64,000 nucleotides of DNA from an uncultured Pseudomonadota bacterium (GTDB taxonomy: Bacteria; Pseudomonadota; Alphaproteobacteria; Rs-D84): the NCBI GenBank assembly GCA_937885575.1, contig CALABO010000015.1:16934-80933 (forward strand). The letters run 5' to 3'. This document shows, one piece after another, positions 35,466 to 44,052 of this stretch; position 1 is the first letter of the stretch; every line of letters begins with the position of its first letter. The notes below the pieces were generated by a model. That model was not told the DNA's origin. It saw only the letters and a program-made list of their open reading frames with translations, and ran no database searches. The position numbers were made by a program, and so were the translations under genes.

Positions 35466-37700
35466 ATGAACTTACTTATTGTTGAATCACCATCAAAAGC
35501 AAAAACAATCGAAAAATACCTTGGGCGCGGGTGGCGCGTTATTGCGTCTGTTGGGCATGTGCGCGATTTGGTGCCCGAAAACGGCAGTGTTGATACCGAA
35601 CACGATTTTGCAATGCGGTGGCAAATTATGCCGGGTAAAGAAAAACAAATAAAACTTATCACGGACGAGGTTAAAAAGGCCGATGCGGTTTACCTGGCAT
35701 CCGATCCTGACCGCGAAGGGGAAGCCATTGCGTGGCATATACTTGATATATTAAATTCAAAAAAATTACTTGGGAAAACCCCGGTTTATCGTGTTGCCTT
35801 TCATGAAATTACAAAAAATGCGGTGACGGAGGCGATTAAAAATCCACGCGAAATTGATTCTGATTTGGTGGACGCTTATTTGGTGCGGCGCGCACTCGAT
35901 TACCTTATTGGATTTGAAATATCCCCGCTATTGTGGCGGCGCAACCTTGGGAAATCTGCGGGGCGCGTGCAATCGGTCGCGGTAAAGTTGGTTGTTGACC
36001 GCGAACGCGAAATCGAAGATTTTGTGCCAGTGGAATATTGGTCGGTCGGCGCCAAATGTGAATTTAATAAAAAATCTTTCAATGCCGGACTTTCGTATTT
36101 TAACGGCGAAAAAATTGAAAAGATGACACTTAAAAATTCACATGATATTGATGCGATTTTATCAAGGTTAAAAACACCTCTATACGCCGGAATCAACCGT
36201 ATAGACAAGAAAAAAGTGTCACACAAACCGTATGCACCATTCACCACAAGCACGCTGCAACAAGAGGCCGCGCGTAAACTTTATTTTTCATCAAAACGCA
36301 CTATGTCGGTCGCACAAAAACTTTATGAAAATGGTTTTATTACATATATGCGAACCGATGCGACAAATTTGTCGGCCGAAGCGGTTGGTGAAATCCGGAA
36401 CTTTATTTCAAAGAATTATGGTAATAAGTTTTTACCCGCATCACCAAATGTTTATGTGACCAAGTCAAAGAACGCCCAAGAAGCGCACGAGGCAATTCGT
36501 CCAACGCACTTTGATAGCGCGGCGCACGAACTTGACGGCGATGAAAAGAAACTTTATGAATTGATTTGGAAGCGCACAATTGCGTGTCAAATGACCAATG
36601 CAGAATTTGATTCGGTTGCGGTTGATATTTTAACCGATGATAAAATTGCAACATTTCATACCGTCGGAACAACGCGGACTTTCGATGGTTTTATGGCGGT
36701 CTATGTCGAAGATAAAGATGATAGTGATGATGAAGAAAATGAAAAATTGCCGGCGCTTTCGGTTGGCGACCGTATCACTATTTCAGAAATAAAACCAGAA
36801 CAACATTTCACACAACCCCCCGCACGATATACCGAGGCGTCACTTGTTAAAAAATTAGAAGAACTTGGTATTGGCCGGCCGTCAACGTATGCAACGATTA
36901 TGTCAACGATTGTTGACCGTAATTATGTTGAACAAGATAAACAGCGGCGGTTTCATCCGACATCCGGCGGTTGGGTGATTGCGGCATATTTGGCAAAATA
37001 TTTTGCGGACTTGGTTGATGTGAATTTCACCGCAAAAACCGAAGATACTTTGGACGATGTTTCAAATGGAAATACGGATAAATTGGTCGCGCTAAATGAA
37101 TTTTGGGGCGATACAAAACAAATGATTTCCGGCGCGCGCGATGTTAAGACAACGGAAATTATCGATGAAATAAATAAATTTATGACAAAGCATATGTTCG
37201 CCGATGGGAATAATAAATGTCCAAAATGTGGTGGCAAATTGGGCATAAAACTTTCAAAGTTTGGGCCGTTTATTGGTTGTGAAAATTATCCGACTTGCGA
37301 TTACACCGCGCGCATGACACCAAATGACACGACGGAAAAAACGCAAACAAAAACAGAACCAAAAGATTTAGGTGATGGAATTTCTTTCCGTATTGGGCGG
37401 TTTGGCCCGTATGTGACAGATGGCAAGAAAAATGCGGCGGCAAAAAAATATACATCTGATACAATCACACTTGAAATTGCAAAAGAATTATTGGCGGGCG
37501 GAAAGCAAAAGGCGGAACCAATCGAAATTGGGAAAAATCCGGAAACAGATAAAATGATTTATTTTTATCCAACCGGGCGTTATGGCGCATATATTTCAAG
37601 CAACAAGGTAAATGTTAGTGTCAAAGATAGGCCCGATTTAGAAACCGCAATTGATTTGATAAACAACAAAAAACCAACGAAAAGATTTCGTAAAAAGTAA
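35466..37700 (+). CDS. topA: DNA topoisomerase I
   Basis: TopA relaxes negative supercoils. The 744-residue type IA enzyme has a Toprim domain (LLIVESPSKAKTIEKYL, then ASDPDREGEAIAWH) and the active-site tyrosine in FITYMRTDATNLS at about residue 293. The gate region GRPSTYATIMSTI follows, then one C4 zinc finger (CPKCGG...GCENYPTCDY). Two zinc-less topoisomerase C-terminal repeats come last (GRFGPYVTDG, GRYGAYISS). It overlaps dnaG as TAATG and may be co-transcribed with the mre genes. Confidence 0.97.
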   Translation: MNLLIVESPSKAKTIEKYLGRGWRVIASVGHVRDLVPENGSVDTEHDFAMRWQIMPGKEKQIKLITDEVKKADAVYLASDPDREGEAIAWHILDILNSKKLLGKTPVYRVAFHEITKNAVTEAIKNPREIDSDLVDAYLVRRALDYLIGFEISPLLWRRNLGKSAGRVQSVAVKLVVDREREIEDFVPVEYWSVGAKCEFNKKSFNAGLSYFNGEKIEKMTLKNSHDIDAILSRLKTPLYAGINRIDKKKVSHKPYAPFTTSTLQQEAARKLYFSSKRTMSVAQKLYENGFITYMRTDATNLSAEAVGEIRNFISKNYGNKFLPASPNVYVTKSKNAQEAHEAIRPTHFDSAAHELDGDEKKLYELIWKRTIACQMTNAEFDSVAVDILTDDKIATFHTVGTTRTFDGFMAVYVEDKDDSDDEENEKLPALSVGDRITISEIKPEQHFTQPPARYTEASLVKKLEELGIGRPSTYATIMSTIVDRNYVEQDKQRRFHPTSGGWVIAAYLAKYFADLVDVNFTAKTEDTLDDVSNGNTDKLVALNEFWGDTKQMISGARDVKTTEIIDEINKFMTKHMFADGNNKCPKCGGKLGIKLSKFGPFIGCENYPTCDYTARMTPNDTTEKTQTKTEPKDLGDGISFRIGRFGPYVTDGKKNAAAKKYTSDTITLEIAKELLAGGKQKAEPIEIGKNPETDKMIYFYPTGRYGAYISSNKVNVSVKDRPDLETAIDLINNKKPTKRFRKK

Positions 37701-39310
37701 TGACAAAATATGATAATAATTTTACCGACCAATTGCGTGAACGACTTTCAATTGTCGATGTCGTGTCCCGTCGTGTACCGCTTGTTAAAAAAGGTCAAAA
37801 TTATTGGGGATGTTGTCCATTTCATAATGAAAAAACACCGTCGTTTTCCGTCAATGAAGACAAGGGTTTTTTCCACTGTTTTGGTTGTGGAAAGCATGGC
37901 GATATTATTTCGTTCACTATGGAGTCCCAGCATATTGATTTCAAGGCCGCGATTGCGGAACTTGCGGATATGGCCGGATTAAAATTGCCGGAATATAAAC
38001 CAAAATCACAGCAACAAATTGATGCGGAAGAATCTTATATTTCTATTACTGCGGCGGCCGCAAAATTGTACGCAGAAAAACTTTTTACGCCCGATGGTGC
38101 GCATGCACTTTCATATATTCGTGGTCGCGGGTTTAGTGATGAAATGATAAAAAAATATGGTATTGGTTATGCGCCGAAAAACAATGCCATTTCAAATAAA
38201 TTTGTAAATGTAAAACAAGATAAACTTATTGCGACCGGCCTTGCGCGGCGCAGCGAATATGGTATGTATGATTTTTTCCGTGATAAATTAATGTTCCCAA
38301 TTTTTAACGCGCGCGGGCAAATTGTTGCTTTTTCTGGGCGGTCACTCGACGGGTCGGAACCAAAGTATATCAACACAACCGATACAGAAATGTTTCACAA
38401 ACGGCAAACACTGTTCGGATTTAATTTTGCACGCGAAGCGATTCATCGCGCAAACCGCGCAATTATTGTAGAGGGGCAAATTGACGCGATTCAAATGCAA
38501 TGTCACGGTTTTGGTGAAACGGTTGCGCCACTGGGGACCGCACTTACCGAAGACCATATTTCGATTTTATGCAAGGCGAACAGAAATATAATTTTTTGTT
38601 TTGATGGCGACGGGGCAGGGCAAAAAGCCGCCGCCCGCGCATGCGGAATAATTATGCCGTTCTTGCGCGACAATTCTGATGTACGGTTTGCATTTGTGAC
38701 CGGTGGCAAAGACCCGGACGAAATTTTACGCAAGGGGAACACGGATGATATGAAAAAAATTATTGATTCCGCGATTCCACTTGTTGATTTTTTATGGAAC
38801 ATCGCAAATAAAAACTTTTTAACAAATACGCCGGCGGGACGAACACAGGCGGAAAAGTTTTTGAAAAATGAGTTACAAAAAATAACCGATAAAATGTTGC
38901 GTGCGGAATATGAACACGAATACGAATCACGCAAATTTAACAATTGGCATAAATGGAAAAAAACCGCAGAAACCGTGCGTATAGAAGTTCCGGAAATTGA
39001 TACAATTGTTAAAAATACAATCATTTCAATCATAAATAAATATCCGACACTTGCCGAAAGGTATGGTGATTTTATCAGTAAATTTAATCTTGATTTTTCC
39101 GAAAATGTGGGTGATTGTGGTTTATCTTTTGATGCGGCGGAAAAATATTTAGTTTCTTTAAAATTGCAAAAATATATTGAAAGTTTGGAAAAACAAAAAC
39201 GCGATTTGACCGTGCGTGGTCTTTCCGGTGAAAACGATGTAAACCAAGAAATCCGCCGTATAGATGATGAACTGAATAAGATGAGAGAAAAGTTTGAACT
39301 TTTAGTGTAA
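37700..39310 (+). CDS. dnaG: DNA primase
   Basis: DnaG makes RNA primers for replication. The 536-residue protein has the CHC2 zinc-binding domain (Cys39, His42, Cys60, Cys63 in CPFHNEKTPSF and FHCFGCGKHGD) and the RNA polymerase domain with Toprim motifs IIVEGQIDA and FCFDGDGAGQKA. A short C-terminal helicase-interaction region ends in a coiled coil. It is somewhat shorter than the 580-650 usual, from the C-terminus. rpoD, its common downstream partner, is absent; a repeat island follows. Confidence 0.96.
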   Translation: MTKYDNNFTDQLRERLSIVDVVSRRVPLVKKGQNYWGCCPFHNEKTPSFSVNEDKGFFHCFGCGKHGDIISFTMESQHIDFKAAIAELADMAGLKLPEYKPKSQQQIDAEESYISITAAAAKLYAEKLFTPDGAHALSYIRGRGFSDEMIKKYGIGYAPKNNAISNKFVNVKQDKLIATGLARRSEYGMYDFFRDKLMFPIFNARGQIVAFSGRSLDGSEPKYINTTDTEMFHKRQTLFGFNFAREAIHRANRAIIVEGQIDAIQMQCHGFGETVAPLGTALTEDHISILCKANRNIIFCFDGDGAGQKAAARACGIIMPFLRDNSDVRFAFVTGGKDPDEILRKGNTDDMKKIIDSAIPLVDFLWNIANKNFLTNTPAGRTQAEKFLKNELQKITDKMLRAEYEHEYESRKFNNWHKWKKTAETVRIEVPEIDTIVKNTIISIINKYPTLAERYGDFISKFNLDFSENVGDCGLSFDAAEKYLVSLKLQKYIESLEKQKRDLTVRGLSGENDVNQEIRRIDDELNKMREKFELLV

Positions 39311-39377
39311 GAGGTTAGTGTTAGTGGGCGACACCCCGCCCTGTTCCACAGGGCACCCCTCTAGCCAGAGGGGAACT
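39304..39377 (+). repeat. TTAGTG units and family B repeat copy 4
   Basis: AGAGGTTAGTGTTAGTGGG (39310-39328) then a family B element from CACCCCGCCC (39332): CCCTG-TTCC-CAGGG and CCCCTC-TAGCCA-GAGGGG, ending AACT at 39377. It lies directly after the dnaG stop. Confidence 0.85.
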
Positions 39378-39393
39378 TTGCTCTCTGCAACAC

Positions 39394-39479
39394 TTAGTAG
39401 ATACCGCGTTAAATCACCCACAAAAAACGTTACACATTTTTTGTGGGACCTGATGCCGCGGTATGACGATTTCTACTAA
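39394..39479. repeat. 86-base interrupted palindrome between dnaG and the HExxH gene
   Basis: Three nested arm pairs: TTAGTAGA/TCTACTAA, TACCGCG/CGCGGTA and CCCACAAAAAA/TTTTTTGTGGG around the loop CGTTACACA. It ends in ACTAACCACTAATCAC, an inverted TTAGTG array. It may terminate both convergent genes, but it is longer than a terminator needs. Confidence 0.8.
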
Positions 39480-39482
39480 CCA

Positions 39483-40115
39483 CTAATCACACATTTTTAA
39501 TTCGTGGTTGTCTTCGTCTTGGTCGATGCGTTTATTACGAATTTCTTGGGCGGCGTTTATTTTTTGATGAAGCAAAACTATCTCTGGATGTTTTTCAAGT
39601 TTTTTATACATGTCTTCAAGTAATGAATCTATGCTTTCTATATCCGGCGCGTATATTGGCATAACCGAATTCATCGCGTTAAAAATAGAATTTTTTATAT
39701 CGGGCGCCATATCCGTCAATATTGATAAATATGCATCGATATGTTTTTCTTCGTGTTTCAAAACCGCGTTATATGAACAAGAATTTTTTTTATGCGATTT
39801 ATCTATTTTAACCAAAAAATTTTCATAACCAACGGTTGCATCAACACCATTTACAATTACACAATATCCATCGCGTTCGGGAATAACATTAAAATCTATA
39901 TTATATTTTTCCATAAAACTTGTTTCCGTGATTCCGTGCAATTTAAAAGAAAAATATTTTCCATCATATTCATCCATCGGGTCATCTGATAATTCAACCG
40001 TCTTGGTCCATTCGGGGTTTTTTATATTTACAAATGGTGTTTTTTTATATTGCACACAATCGTCGGCCAATACGGCAAAAGGCAATAAAATAAAAAACAG
40101 AATTTTTTTCAACAT
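39483..40115 (-). CDS. Secreted HExxH putative metallopeptidase (DUF922-like)
   Basis: A 210-residue protein with a signal peptide (MLKKILFFILLPFAVLADD). A beta-rich middle holds four cysteines outside the signal, and HEEKH at residues 121-125 sits in a helix VLKHEEKHIDAYL, fitting the HExxH zinc site of small periplasmic proteases of the DUF922 type. A coiled C-terminal tail follows. The start at 40115 gives the signal peptide and lies one base after virB4. Being in the virB3-virB4 transcript, it might trim peptidoglycan or a secretion-system part; that is an inference. Confidence 0.7.
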   Translation of the reverse strand: MLKKILFFILLPFAVLADDCVQYKKTPFVNIKNPEWTKTVELSDDPMDEYDGKYFSFKLHGITETSFMEKYNIDFNVIPERDGYCVIVNGVDATVGYENFLVKIDKSHKKNSCSYNAVLKHEEKHIDAYLSILTDMAPDIKNSIFNAMNSVMPIYAPDIESIDSLLEDMYKKLEKHPEIVLLHQKINAAQEIRNKRIDQDEDNHELKMCD

Positions 40116-40116
40116 A

Positions 40117-42534
40117 TTAAATATCGCCCGCGCCTTGTTTTCTAAGGTATTCCGCAACAAACGCCGAACCGAATTGGCGATAAAGTTCTTCGGCGAGCAG
40201 CACCGACGAACGACCGGATTCAAATAATTTCAACAAACTGCCCAATCCCCCAAGTTCGGTATTCAAAATTACCGATTCATTATTTACCGGTCGCGACAAT
40301 AACACCGCGCGTTTAAGGTTGGGGTAGGCCTTGCCTTGGATAAACGCCATTTCAAGTGGATTCAAATTCCAATGTTCATAGTCCGCCGCGTCCGCCGCCG
40401 GATTACGGAAGAACATTATCGTTTGTGCCTGGCCACGGACAACATCGCCAATCCCCAGTTTATCCAAAACATTTGCGCGTTGGAACGCAACCATATACGC
40501 CTGGCGATTTTTGCGTCCTTCTTGGAGGCCGGCAATAAAATTATCGCGGAACATTTGGTTTTCAAGCATCGGCGCGGTTTCGTCAATCATAATAAGTGAC
40601 GGATTTCCACCGGAAACCGTTGTATTATTTATTCGGTGTAATATATATGAAATAACCGCGGGGGCAAGGACAGGGTCTTGCAAAATTTCGGTAAAATCGA
40701 AAGTGGTCAGGCGCGATTGCAGGTCCAGCGTATCGCTTTCTTCATTAAATATGTCGCCATATTGTAATGGGTCAACCCATTTCTTTAACGCGGCACGCAT
40801 TTTGCCGGCGGATGAAAAACAACTTTCCCAAAGATTTTTCAACATTCTGTCTTTATCAACCAAGTAATCAAAATTCACCGAAACCGCGCGCGCAATTTCA
40901 TCTTCGGAAAGTGGGTCAGATTGTTCGGAAATCATCGCCAACCATCGCCGCAAAAATCCGCGGTTTGCCGCCGTATCCGACATTTTTAATGGGTTCAGAT
41001 GTGCAAGGAAATTTGTTTCATTTTTTTCTTTGCCTTGCATAGTCACATATCTTCCACCCGTCGCAAGTGTAAATATTTCCGCGCCTTTATTCCGGTCAAA
41101 GAAAAATGCCTTTAATTTCTGATGTCGCATTGATTGCGCAATAAGGAACGAGAATAATGTTGTTTTACCACCGCCGGTCGGACCGATTGTAAGTGTATGT
41201 CCAACCGCCGCCTGTTTATCAGATACATGAAATTGGAATTGATATGGTGTGCCTTGGGCCGTCGGGAATATAACAAGTGGCCCCGGACCCCAATCAGAAT
41301 TTGATATGCCGCGTGGTGCGGATGACATCGGAATACTGATTGCCGCCGCGCGCGACAGCATTTTGAAAGTCCGCGGAAATGTATCAAAACCGGGGATAAT
41401 TGAAAACCATGAAACTTTGGTTGCGAAACTTTCTTGGATTGGTGATACGCCGAATGATGCGGAAATCTTTTTGAATTCATCAACATGTTCTTTTAATTCA
41501 GATTCACTTTTCGCAAATATCATAAATAATGGATAATAATTTACAAGTGTTTGGTTCCCTGAAACATTTTCATCCATAACCGATTCCGCGTTTGAAATTT
41601 GTTCTTCGGTAGAATCATTTTCTTTGTTTGCAACACTGCGGCGTTGGCGCATTACCGCCTCTACATCCGATGCACCCATTATTTTGAATCCGTTCATACA
41701 AATCATTTCGGTTTGAATGGTATTTACCGAATCAAAAAAATCTTCGTCCAAATAATCCGGTGCCGCACGGAAAGATAAAAGTGCCGCAAAGTATTCATAA
41801 TTACCACTTATATATTTAACAGTTCCGTTTGATAAAAATTCAACATCATCAACCGTTGCGTTTTCGGTGATTTTATCATCACATACCGCCGGCGCGGGTT
41901 TTGTTATTGGTGACAAGATACGGCCGAAAAACTTTGCCATATTGTCACGCGATTTATTTTCCAACATTTGCGGTTTATACGGCGCAAGTATTGATTCGAT
42001 ATAATTTCCATACTGATTTAATTTATCACGCGCGTGCGCACCACGAACAGATAACACAATATAATAATTGTTTAAAAATATTTTTAACCCTTGGGAATGC
42101 CATTTGTCGTAAATTTTTTGTAATACCGGTTGATCAAATTCATAGTCAGTATTTTCCGCAACCGCATCACGAGTTGTAAAAAATCGCAATACAACATTTG
42201 GGTCGTGGATTTGGTTGAATAGTTGCGCACGCAGGTCAAGGAATTTCTCACGTTGTTCATCGGTCTGCATACTGGTTTGCACGCCGGCAACGGAATAAAC
42301 ACGAATTAAACAACCGTCACTTAGTTCAATCGAATTGTCGGTATAAACAGTTGTAAAAGGTATATATTCAGCATAATGTTTATAGCCAAACTTTGGAAAA
42401 ACATGTTTTACAATTGTCGGAACATACATCAATAAAACAATAAAAACAAAAATAACCGCGACCACCATAATCGTTAATGTTATGGTGTTTGAAAATCCAT
42501 TGCCGGCAAAATATTTGAAAAATTCAGGTATCAT
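40117..42534 (-). CDS. virB4: Type IV secretion ATPase VirB4
   Basis: VirB4 is the largest ATPase of type IV secretion systems. The 805-residue protein has an N-terminal TM segment (about residues 18-40), then the CagE/TrbE/VirB N-terminal domain and a C-terminal P-loop domain. Walker A is GPTGGGKTT at about residue 450 and Walker B LIMIDE at about 647. The RNGAEIF-like motif is present as DRNKGAEIFTLA. The TM helix at the N-terminus is not present in all VirB4 proteins. It overlaps virB3 as ATGA. The other VirB genes are not in the window. Confidence 0.93.
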   Translation of the reverse strand: MIPEFFKYFAGNGFSNTITLTIMVVAVIFVFIVLLMYVPTIVKHVFPKFGYKHYAEYIPFTTVYTDNSIELSDGCLIRVYSVAGVQTSMQTDEQREKFLDLRAQLFNQIHDPNVVLRFFTTRDAVAENTDYEFDQPVLQKIYDKWHSQGLKIFLNNYYIVLSVRGAHARDKLNQYGNYIESILAPYKPQMLENKSRDNMAKFFGRILSPITKPAPAVCDDKITENATVDDVEFLSNGTVKYISGNYEYFAALLSFRAAPDYLDEDFFDSVNTIQTEMICMNGFKIMGASDVEAVMRQRRSVANKENDSTEEQISNAESVMDENVSGNQTLVNYYPLFMIFAKSESELKEHVDEFKKISASFGVSPIQESFATKVSWFSIIPGFDTFPRTFKMLSRAAAISIPMSSAPRGISNSDWGPGPLVIFPTAQGTPYQFQFHVSDKQAAVGHTLTIGPTGGGKTTLFSFLIAQSMRHQKLKAFFFDRNKGAEIFTLATGGRYVTMQGKEKNETNFLAHLNPLKMSDTAANRGFLRRWLAMISEQSDPLSEDEIARAVSVNFDYLVDKDRMLKNLWESCFSSAGKMRAALKKWVDPLQYGDIFNEESDTLDLQSRLTTFDFTEILQDPVLAPAVISYILHRINNTTVSGGNPSLIMIDETAPMLENQMFRDNFIAGLQEGRKNRQAYMVAFQRANVLDKLGIGDVVRGQAQTIMFFRNPAADAADYEHWNLNPLEMAFIQGKAYPNLKRAVLLSRPVNNESVILNTELGGLGSLLKLFESGRSSVLLAEELYRQFGSAFVAEYLRKQGAGDI

Positions 42535-42833
42535 GCGGCGATTCTCCGTGGAATTTTATTTCTTATCATCTTTATTTTTGCAATCAAAATCTGGCCCAAT
42601 TGCGGGTCGCGCCGCGAATAGTGCGCCAATATCATATGAACCAAGCAAACCGAGCCTATGAAAAACAATGGATTTAGGTAATCATTCACTTTGTCCGGGA
42701 AAATAAACATGCCAATAGTATATAAAATAATGAAAATTATAAACTGAACCATAAAATTCAACACCGCCAAAGTATATGGCACATAAAACAGATGTGACGG
42801 ATTCGCCAAAGCTTTTAGCACTTGTTGTTTCAT
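42531..42833 (-). CDS. virB3: Type IV secretion inner-membrane protein VirB3
   Basis: A 100-residue protein of the VirB3/TrbD family with two TM segments (VLNFMVQFIIFIILYTIG and LFFIGSVCLVHMIL). The N-terminal NPSHLFYVPY and the C-terminal YSRRDPQLGQIL are typical. The order virB3-virB4 is that of most VirB loci including Rickettsiales. It is transcribed away from the TTTTCAACA cluster. Confidence 0.88.
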   Translation of the reverse strand: MKQQVLKALANPSHLFYVPYTLAVLNFMVQFIIFIILYTIGMFIFPDKVNDYLNPLFFIGSVCLVHMILAHYSRRDPQLGQILIAKIKMIRNKIPRRIAA

Positions 42834-42865
42834 TTTGTGTCGATTCTCCCCCCGTGGATATTTTT

Positions 42866-42894
42866 ATTATAACAATTTCAACATTTTTCAACAA
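42866..42894 (-). promoter_or_regulatory. Predicted virB3 promoter overlapping TTTTCAACA motifs
   Basis: On the minus strand TTGTTG (42894-42889), 17-base spacer, TATAAT (42871-42866). The -35 box and spacer are covered by two copies of the nonamer (42885-42893 and 42875-42883), so a protein bound there should affect transcription. Confidence 0.55.
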
Positions 42895-43060
42895 GCATAA
42901 AAAATAAAAATATGTAATTGTTGAAATTGTTGAAAACTTGTGAACTTTTTAACACTTTTTCAACAAGGGTGATTTTTCAACAAAATTGCGGAAAACACCG
43001 GAAAAATTGAACAAAAATGTTGAAAACTTTGTTAAAATCGTGTTTTCAACATTTTCAACA
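42875..43060. repeat. Cluster of TTTTCAACA nonamers (iteron-like)
   Basis: Seven exact copies: 42885-42893 (+), 42928-42936 (-), 42957-42965 (+), 42974-42982 (+), 43018-43026 (-), 43043-43051 (+) and 43052-43060 (+). Three one-mismatch copies are at 42875, 42919 and 42946. The stretch is very AT-rich and has no gene. It lies between the divergent virB3 and rpmJ promoters. The nonamer differs by two bases from the DnaA box TTATCCACA. Confidence 0.9.
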
Positions 43061-43093
43061 GGGTAAATAACAACAACAAAATAAATATATTAT

Positions 43094-43121
43094 TTGATTT
43101 TTGTGAAAAACCGTTTATAAT
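43094..43121 (+). promoter_or_regulatory. Predicted rpmJ promoter
   Basis: TTGATT (43094-43099), 16-base spacer, TATAAT (43116-43121); AAAAGGA precedes the ATG by 7 bases. Confidence 0.7.
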
Positions 43122-43143
43122 ATCTGCGCAAAAAGGATTAGAT

Positions 43144-43278
43144 ATGAAGTTTTTGAGTTCTTTGAAGGCATGGAAAAAACGCGGGAATATTAAACAGGTT
43201 CGCCGTGGTAAACAGGTTATTTTGATGGACCCTGATAACCCAAAGTTTAAGGCGAAACAGGGTTTTAAGCGTAAATAA
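43144..43278 (+). CDS. rpmJ: 50S ribosomal protein L36
   Basis: A 44-residue basic protein beginning MKFLSSLKAWKKRGN and ending PKFKAKQGFKRK. It matches bL36 of the zinc-less (C-minus) type: the CxxC...CxxxxH residues of the zinc form are missing, as in other alphaproteobacterial paralogues with the N-terminus MKxxxSLK. It is a single-gene unit with its own promoter and SD. Confidence 0.9.
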   Translation: MKFLSSLKAWKKRGNIKQVRRGKQVILMDPDNPKFKAKQGFKRK

Positions 43279-43335
43279 TCCATTGTTTTATGCTATTTTT
43301 CGGCGTTTCTGTGATTTCAGAAATGCCGATTTTAT

Positions 43336-44022
43336 TTAGAATAAATTAAAATCTTTTGTAAATGCTTCTATCATCGCATCTTTGACTTCGGCGCCCGATA
43401 GGCCGGCGGTGCGCAGGTAATTTTCTTGGGGCCCCGTCGCGTGCATCATATATGCACTGTGTTCGGCAAGTTCTGGAACGGATTTTATACGCTGTGATGG
43501 AACAAATTTTATTTTTGCGCTATTATCTGTTGTGTGGCCGGCAAGGCGAATGTCTGATTTTGCATCCGGACAATCCTTGTCTATAATCGCGGTCGCCGAT
43601 ATACGGGAATAACTGTTTTTATGTCCGATTATTTTTGTTTGAATCAAAATTCCGGTATTTGGTGCCGCGTGCTGTGCAATAATTTTTCCGGCAAAATCAG
43701 AGTAGTTTTTCACCATAATATGTCCGCGTAATTCAGAATTTTTCCCGGCGTTTTTGATAAAAATGTTCAAAAAACCCGGGAAATTATTTTCTAAATCGAC
43801 GGTTAAAAATATTGGTTGGTCTTTGGCGGTTATATTTATATTTAGTGTTATTTCGCGTTCAATTTTTCCGATACATATAATATGCATGGGTAAATCGTAT
43901 TTCTTTGAAAAAATTTCTGTTTCAGAAAGTGTCGATAAATCAGACCTAAAAACACCGTCAACGTAAACCAATGTTTCGGACGGAAAGGTTTTTATATTGA
44001 ATTTGTTCCACATGTATGACAT
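43336..44022 (-). CDS. SufB/SufD-like Fe-S assembly protein (short)
   Basis: The 228-residue product has the C-terminal half of the SufBD family: the beta-helix repeats, then SVPELAEHSAYMMHATGPQENYLRTAGLSGAEVKDAMIEAF in the position where SufB/SufD have their conserved HxxxxG...GL...A block. Usual SufD is about 400-450 residues, so this is either a minimal SufD or a truncated one; only the domain core is present. A -10 box TATAAT (44040-44035) lies 13 bases before the first Met. It is divergent from ychF. sufB and sufC are not in the window. Confidence 0.75.
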   Translation of the reverse strand: MSYMWNKFNIKTFPSETLVYVDGVFRSDLSTLSETEIFSKKYDLPMHIICIGKIEREITLNINITAKDQPIFLTVDLENNFPGFLNIFIKNAGKNSELRGHIMVKNYSDFAGKIIAQHAAPNTGILIQTKIIGHKNSYSRISATAIIDKDCPDAKSDIRLAGHTTDNSAKIKFVPSQRIKSVPELAEHSAYMMHATGPQENYLRTAGLSGAEVKDAMIEAFTKDFNLF

Positions 44023-44052
44023 ATTTACACATATATTATAAAGGATTTTGTT

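Noticed and set aside
42875..43060. Nonamer cluster called directly as oriC
   Set aside because: No exact DnaA boxes were noticed, and dnaA, hemE or parB are not adjacent; kept as an unassigned repeat cluster.
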